DNA of 64,000 nucleotides from Gloeopeniophorella convolvens (lineage: Eukaryota > Basidiomycota > Agaricomycetes > Russulales). A model generated the notes under the pieces. It did no database searches, was not told the origin of the DNA, and saw nothing but the letters and a program-made list of their open reading frames with translations. The position numbers were made by a program, and so were the translations under genes. The stretch spans positions 62,001 through 126,000 of the forward strand of contig WTXD01000048.1 in the NCBI GenBank assembly GCA_022496205.1. Reading direction: 5' to 3'. Numbering within the stretch: position 1 is the first letter of the stretch; the number at the start of each line of letters is the position of its first letter. Positions 58,287-64,000 of the stretch are shown piece by piece.

Positions 58287-60682
58287 CTAGTGCGCTGGCC
58301 AGGCGGTGGCGTCTTGGGCTCCATGACGCGATGGATGAGGACGAACGGGATGTCTCTGCGGCACTGGCACTGCCTGACACATGGGACGGATTCGAGTCGA
58401 CACATTCACTACGGGTGCATCAGAGCCTGGTGAGGCGTCAGAGTCGATCAAAAATGGAGCAGAAGGTTCGCGCGGAGTCGATGGGGAGGAGACTGGGGGG
58501 GTCGCGGGCCGAGAGCATGGTGTAGCGCGGGTGTCGGTAGTACCTTCATCAGGTAGCGATACGGCGGTATGGGAGATGAAAAAAGGGGGGCTATCAGGCG
58601 GGGGATGTGGACGGTGATCATGAGTATCAGGGTGCAGCATCTGCACTATATGGCACGTGGGGTCTGGACATGACGGAAGAGCGGGTGATGTGGCGGGTAT
58701 CAGCTTGCCGGAGGGCTCAGTTCTCCATAAACGGAGGGGAAACCCTAGTTCCGGGTGCAAGGAAACGAAAAGGGTGTGCATGAACGCAAGCGCTCCGAAG
58801 CTGGCAACGCGACGATCGTGGCTTTCGCGAAAGTTGCTGTCACTCGAATGGTTGGATTTCTTCCTTGCCAAGCCCACGACGTCATTCCAGACCCCGCAGA
58901 GCTGTTGCTGCAGCTCGGGCAGTGTGTCCTCCACGAGAATAGACCTGAGCCCCGTGACCGATGCAAGATCTGTGCGCTTGATGGAGCGTGGCGAGACAAA
59001 GAGGCTGCGATGCACAAAGTAGAGGAGATTTGCGAGCAATAGGCTGTCGCCGTGTGAAATGTATCGTTGAAGCGTGTCTTCAGTGACGCCAAACTGGCGC
59101 ATCATCACGGGGAACCAGCGTTCATCGGACCGGCCGATGGATGCGGTAAACCTGGCAGTGATATACTGAGCCTCGCCAGCAACATGCTTATCGTCGGTGT
59201 TGTCGGTGAGGATACTGGCCAAGACTCCGTAGTTGATCCACTTGCGGTTTGAGTAGATTTCGTCGGAAAGGTACCGCATAAGCGTACCCCGGGAGGGAAC
59301 AAGGTTCCCAGCCTCAAAGGCCTTGACGCATAAAGCACTCCTCCGCATCGCTGTGTCTTCCGGTATCATATCGGAGGACAACGAACGCCTCATGAACTCT
59401 ACGATCGTATCGCCGAGTTCTGTGACGGAGATGCTATGCCCGACCAGAACCTGAGACGATCCTTTGATTGCCGTTGAACGATAGAAACCAGGGATGGCGG
59501 CAACCAGTCGCTCGATCTCGTGGTCCTCGTCTAAAGTGAGAATGAACGATTGGATCGCCCTGGCGTCGATCTCTTGAGGCTGTTGAAGGGCGGCCCGCTT
59601 GACCTCTTTAATCATTCCGTATGAACGGTGACTGAGTCGTCTTCTCCATCGAGTGAAAAGGGCCGCAAGACCACCTTTTTCTACTTGAACATCATCCCAG
59701 CGATCCGAGCTCATGACTCACCATGGCGGCGGCGGGGGTGGCTCGTAAAACCAGTTGAAAATACTGAAAGCTACTCGTTGGAATCCAACGTCGCAGGACC
59801 AAAGCATTGTGGAGAGTGGCGTGTGGAAGGGACTGTCGTGGAGAAAAAGGGGGACCAAGCTAGCGAACAAATATAGGCCGGCGGATACAGAGATGCAGGA
59901 AAGAGTTGCATTGAAGACGATGCTGTTGATTCCGAGTAGGAAGACAGAGAGACCAACGAAGAAGAGGAAAACGGAGGCATGAAGCAAGCCGGGTAGCGCC
60001 TCGACGACTGATGGCAGGTAGAACTTGTCCACACCTTCCTTGAGATAACTGCGGATCCGTGCACGCTTGTGAGGAGCATAGGCTGGCCTGGTGAGTCGAA
60101 GGTACTGGCGCGCCCACCGCTGCAGCAACGTCGCGAGTAGCGCGCAGGTGAGACTGATGATAAGACTGAGGAACCAGAGGACATTGACCCATATTGCAGA
60201 CGCAGATGGCGAGAAGGATGAAGGATCGGGGAGTGGAGGAAGGGGGACGGAGGCGTTGCTATTCTCTGAGACGGAAGACTGGTAGAGACGGGCGATGTAG
60301 AAAGCAGATGTGTCCTGGGAGCTCTGGGTCAAGCTCTGGAGAGATATTCCCAAGAAGCCCGCAACGGTCGCAGAAAATAGACCAGTCTGATGGCGGCATA
60401 AGTCATGCATGGACTCGAGAGCGTTGAGGACGCACGAAAACGAGGATGCCATCGGCGTCACCCTTCCAACTCTCCGCCATCTTGTCATCGTCTTTCTCGG
60501 CTTTCTCGAGGTAGAATGAGAAAATCTGTCCAGAGCCATCGGTGAAATTAGTTTCTGGCTGAACTCTGTCAGGAGCATCTGAAACGCCATACTCGCTGCG
60601 TGAGTTTATGTAGGCCAGCCGCAAGTGAATGGTACTCACTCTGTGCAGCAGGCATAGTGCTCATCTCGATGTTCTGCGACAT
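58287..60682 (-). pseudogene. DUF6535 protein, copy 10 (single in-frame TGA)
   Basis: Exons: 60682-60640, 60578-60436, 60386-58287, with normal borders and phases. All family parts are present: F-T-D-G-S-G, Y-L-E-K-A-E-K, T-G-L-F-S-A-T-V-A-G-F, I-W-V-N-V-L-W-F-L-S-L, F-L-F-F-V-G-L-S-V-F-L-L, I-D-A-R-A-I-Q-S-F, L-D-E-D-H-E-I-E-R and the tail to 58287. One TGA at 59720-59718 interrupts the frame between the P-rich linker (F-Y-E-P-P-P) and S-S-D-R-W-D-D. The bases after the preceding TG look like a donor (GTGAGT), but no splice there keeps the frame. About the last 40 residues of the tail are shifted against other copies. Either a very recent pseudogene or a gene making a truncated membrane-domain protein. 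Confidence 0.75.
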
Positions 60683-60689
60683 TATGCAC

Positions 60690-61375
60690 TCTGCAGGGGT
60701 GGTGGTACTTGGCAGGGTGTGGTCTTTGTACAAGAGATTGCGTTAGGGGCGGGGCAGCGCATTGAATGACAACGTAAGGCAGCGGAAGTAGCAACAGGTA
60801 CTATCAGTGGCGCGGTGTTCGCCACTAAGCCCCGGAGCGTACAGTGTTCGCCGCCTGGCCTTGGACACCGCAAATCTGCACGGAATCTCTTCTTTTTGAT
60901 TTATATGTAGATTCTCTGAATACAACTGCGTGTGCTGTGCGAGGGCGGCCTGAGGAATGTTCTTGATCTCTGAGAATTCAAGATTCACTGCTCATGTATC
61001 ACAATATTGGGTTCTATCAGCACCTTGCCATGTTACTGACACTTCTGGCCATCCTAAAACACCATAACATCAAGAAACGAGTTAATTGATTGCATTGACA
61101 CGCGGTGACGACGCAACTAATTATTTTAGGTAAGTGAGACGATCAGGTGTGATTTCCCATGATGCCTTGGGGAGGGAGTGTGTGGCTAGTGCGTGGTCGG
61201 GTAATTTAGGTGAGTTGGGTCAGGGTTGGAGCTTGAGCTCGGATGAGGACGAGAGTTATCGGAGCTCTACCGTGACGCGAGGGCCCCGTCGGTTGAACTC
61301 GATGTTACCGCATCTGGACGGATCTCGTGCCACTAGCGCCACCTGCCCTAATGTGCGCGAAAATGCACCGTGACT
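60690..61375. other. Spacer between copy 10 and the inverted-repeat element
   Basis: It contains the promoter side of copy 10. No gene is recognised, and no metallophosphoesterase relic is visible, unlike units 1 and 2. Confidence 0.4.
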
Positions 61376-61393
61376 GGATGACTCCCCGTAAGG
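61376..61393 (+). repeat. Left terminal inverted repeat
   Basis: ggatgactccccgtaagg; inverted partner at 62616-62633 with one mismatch (C against T at the ninth position). Confidence 0.65.
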
Positions 61394-62615
61394 ATTTGGA
61401 ACGGTTTAGAATGCTCTAAACCGTTCCAAACCTTCGTATCCACGATCGGTCCGATCGGGGCCTGGCGTCGTTGTCAACGTTGGGTATTCCAGATGTTTTC
61501 TTAGCAACGATTTGGAAGGAGGGTCCGACCCCTCCCTCCAGATGCTCGTCGCCGTCGGAGTGTGAAATACCGCCCCAAACGGAACGATTTGGAGACGGAT
61601 CTACCACGTGCTGCCCGAGTTTCAAAGTCCGGCGTGAGTGAGCACCGACCTGCACCGACCCTCTGCATGTCATGCTGGACCACACTCCTCGACGCCCATC
61701 GACGAACGCGTCGTCGCTCTTCTGCGCGTGCGCCCTGCACGCCCCAACGCCCTGCAACAAGCCCCCATCGTCCCCCTGCACCGGGCACCTCTCAGCCGAC
61801 CGACCTTGCCCTCCGCTGTGCGGAGAACACATACACCTTACTCTCACCGCCCACGCCCAGCCACGTCCACCACCTGTCTGTGTCCCGGACAAGCACCAGC
61901 ACGAATGCGCGCCCTAGTCCCAATGGTTCCAAGAACGGCGCCTCTTGCAGCACGCGCGGGCGGTATATGTGAGCTGCACCTCCGTGCACGCGCGCGCACC
62001 TGCACGTTCGGGCAGGCAAGTCAGCGGGCGCGTTGGCGTGCAGCAGTGGGCACGCGCCCGCCAGGTCCGTGAGCAGCGCACGCATGCACGGCTGCGCCAT
62101 GGCAGGCGCGAGCCCCATCGTACCTGTGCTCATGCCAAGCTCGAGCTCCGTGTCGCCAGCAGTGTCGAGGCGGAGCCACGGGTCGAAGGCACCCTGCGTG
62201 CGCACATGGCGTCCCGGCCCCTACCTCTGCTATCGGGTCCCCAACCTGACGCGGGTTCAAACGTTCATGCGGCATGCGGCATGATGTGCATTGGCGCACG
62301 TTGGTATGTTGAGATCAGCAGTGTGTGCAGGGCTCAAGCCTACTCATTTTTGTAACAATTCTGCATAATCAAACATCTGTATAAAACACTTCCTTGACCT
62401 GAGACTTGAAATCGCTGTTTGTACGCCCCAGTTTGCTGATGTGCAGCATGGGCAAGATAAGCCCGGGCTCGGTGATCTTTCCCGCCTGTGCCGATCTAAG
62501 ATTTCATCCAAATCGTTCCAAATCCCGTTGCTATGTCTTGCGGTTTGGAATCTAGAGGACGGAAACGATCGGTTACGCGCTCCTGACTTTTTAGAACGGT
62601 TTAGAATTCTCTAAA

Positions 62616-62633
62616 CCTTACGGGAAGTCATCC
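62616..62633 (-). repeat. Right terminal inverted repeat
   Basis: Its reverse complement reads ggatgacttcccgtaagg, matching the left end at 17 of 18 bases. Confidence 0.65.
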
Positions 62634-62789
62634 ACTATCGTTTTGGATTTAGCTGTAAGGCGGTGTGGGTTCCTTGGAGTCGGCGTTCCCGGACTCAGAC
62701 TCAGAGCTGGCACTGGCAGCAAAGTACGTAATCGTATTATGTATGTACTTCGCTGGGCGTACGGTCTGTGGTTACACCAGCAACCTGAA

Positions 62790-63030
62790 TTTATGCGGTT
62801 TTCGTTGCTGGAGTCGTACAGTACAACTAGACGATGGCATATTTTGAAAACAAGTGATAGCGTCGTACGCTCAGTACAACAAATTAGGGGCTGGGGTCAG
62901 GAGGAGCACCTGTGCGTGCGGAATGGGGAGCCAGCCCGAATGCTCTGTACCACCAATCAAACCGAGGAACCTGAGCGCTGGAACGAGATAAGACCTTCGT
63001 GGCCGTATCAAGGAGAGAAAGTGAGGGCGC
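62790..63030. repeat. Repeat R2, 3' flank of DUF6535 copy 11
   Basis: Contains 'gctggagtcgtacagtacaactaga', 'acaacaaattaggg', 'ggagccagcccgaatgctctg' and 'gaggaacctgagcgctgga' in R2 order. Confidence 0.6.
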
Positions 63031-63033
63031 CGA

Positions 63034-64000
63034 CTAGCTGGCGGTATCTTCAACTCCACAAAACAGCGATGCCATAGATGACCCTGCATGCTGGACCGTG
63101 AAAGACGCGATGGGTGAGGACGAACAGAATGGCTCTGCGGTATTGTCGGACACATGGGACGGAGTCGGTGCATCCACCACGGGTACGCCGGGACCTGGTG
63201 AAGCGCCGGGGCCAATCAAAAAGGCTGCAGAGGGTTCGCGTGGAGTCGATGGGGAGGAGGCCGAGGGGCCGCGGGCTGAGAGCTCGGTGCAGCGTGGGCG
63301 TCGGAGTAGTACATTCATCAGGTGGCGGTGGGGTCGTATTGGGGGCGAGCGAAGGAGGATTGTCAGGCGGGGGATGTGACCGGCGATCATGAGGATTAGG
63401 TCGTTGCATCCGCGCGGTATGGCACGCAGGGTCTGGGCATGAAGGAATGGAGGTAAACCGTCGGCCTGCACCATCACCATGTCGAAAGACCCAGTTCTCC
63501 GCGAAGGGAAGGGAAAAGCCAGTTCCGGGTGCAAGGAAATGAAGAAGTCGCGCATGAACGCAAGAGCATTGAGGCTGGCATGGCGAAGATTGTGGGTTCC
63601 GACCGACCCGCTAGACGTACTTTGTGTCAAGTCCACGACGTCGTTCCAGACCTCGCAGAACTGTTGCTGCAACTCGGGCAGTGCGTCCTTGATGAGAATA
63701 GACTTGCCATCCGTGACCAGCTCGAGGTGTACATTGTTCAAGACGGGGTTTCGTGAAACAAAGAGGCTGCGACGCAGAAAGTAGAGAAGATTCGCAAGCA
63801 AAAGATTGTCGTCATGGGAGATGAATTGTCGAAGGATGTGTCTATTGATGCCAAACTGGCGCATCATCACAGGAAACCAGCGCTCATCGGACCCGCCAAT
63901 GGACGCGGTAAACGTGCAGATGACGAATAAAGCCTCGCAAGCGACACCCTTGTCCATGGCTCTGTAGGTGATCCACTTGCGGTGTGAGGTTAATACATTG
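63034..64000 (-). pseudogene. DUF6535 protein, copy 11 (C-terminal part, runs off the window)
   Basis: At the window edge the frame reads S-H-R-K-W-I-T-Y-R-A-M, matching the K-W-I-N-Y-G segment of other copies but lacking about ten residues after it. Then come F-T-A-S-I-G-G-S-D-E-R-W-F-P-V-M-M-R-Q-F-G, L-L-L-A-N-L-L-Y-F, L-P-E-L-Q-Q-Q-F-C-E-V-W-N-D-V-V-D-L and S-L-H-P-E-L. In the tail the P-D-x-x-C-H segment is shifted out of frame at about 63430 and the original frame returns near 63270 (S-P-S-T-P-R-E-P-S). The N-terminal part lies outside the window, so the state of the whole gene is unknown. Confidence 0.7.

Larger units (their letters stand above)
61376..62633. mobile_element. Non-autonomous DNA element with terminal inverted repeats
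   Basis: The ends 61376-61393 and 62616-62633 are inverted copies matching at 17 of 18 bases. Just inside each end is a short palindrome (about 61398-61431 and 62592-62616) built from GGTTTAGA / TCTAAACC. Variants of 'aacgatttgga' or its complement recur inside (61505, 61578, 62506). The interior (about 61640-62280) is distinctly more GC-rich than the ends and the surroundings and has open frames without known domains; no transposase is recognisable. No clear target-site duplication was found. Confidence 0.6.

Noticed and set aside
59718..59720. TGA in copy 10 explained by an intron starting GTGAGT just before it
   Set aside because: The nearest acceptor-like AG gives a 38-nt intron and shifts the following conserved frame, so splicing does not rescue the gene.
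61562..62355. Overlapping GC-rich frames of 130-150 codons inside the inverted-repeat element
   Set aside because: Open on both strands because of base composition; no transposase or other domain is visible.
1..64000. tRNA, rRNA, CRISPR array or prophage-like genes
   Set aside because: I found no cloverleaf with T-loop consensus that I could trust by eye, no regularly spaced repeats and no phage proteins. A tRNAscan or Infernal run would be needed to exclude small RNA genes.

Overview
This window looks like an accessory, repeat-driven stretch of a filamentous basidiomycete genome, most likely an agaricomycete of the polypore kind. Evidence: genes are split by many short introns (about 47-70 nt, GTRAGT...YAG), and the families seen (DUF6535, DUF6533, F-box, basidiomycete-type P450, SDR, DASH subunit Dad2) are typical of such fungi. 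The species assignment is inference. I saw no prokaryotic operons, CRISPR array or rRNA.

The dominant content is a DUF6535 family of putative membrane proteins: at least eleven copies or remnants at about 14.6-36 kb and 52.9-64 kb. Only two (21.3-23.7 kb and 33.2-35.6 kb) read as complete genes with clean splice sites. The others carry premature stops, frameshifts, internal deletions or 5' truncation. Copies are embedded in larger repeating units: a shared 3' flank (R1/R2), a minus-strand DUF6535 gene, a divergent promoter, and in two units a decayed plus-strand Cdc1/Ted1-like metallophosphoesterase. A 425-bp tract over the transmembrane domain is almost identical between two copies that differ elsewhere, which suggests gene conversion.

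The second theme is an 8-kb segmental duplication (about 3.35-11.09 kb and 39.86-48.07 kb). Each copy holds an intact six-exon zinc-finger gene (542 and 545 aa), about 3 kb of conserved sequence with no recognisable gene, and a second zinc-finger gene. The latter is intact in the right copy (604 aa, three exons). In the left copy it is dead: start codon changed, frame broken, and 475 bp including the zinc-finger region deleted. Further fragments of this family lie at 0.8-1.9 kb.

Between and around these lie a broken F-box gene (12.0-13.2 kb), a truncated cytochrome P450 relic (36.7-37.7 kb), an SDR with five well-resolved exons (38.4-39.5 kb), the kinetochore gene DAD2 (48.8-49.1 kb), a DUF6533 membrane-protein gene (50.3-51.7 kb) and a 1.26-kb non-autonomous DNA element with 18-bp terminal inverted repeats (61.4-62.6 kb). 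No pathway links the genes. The layout suggests local duplication, conversion and decay of lineage-specific families around a few conserved genes.
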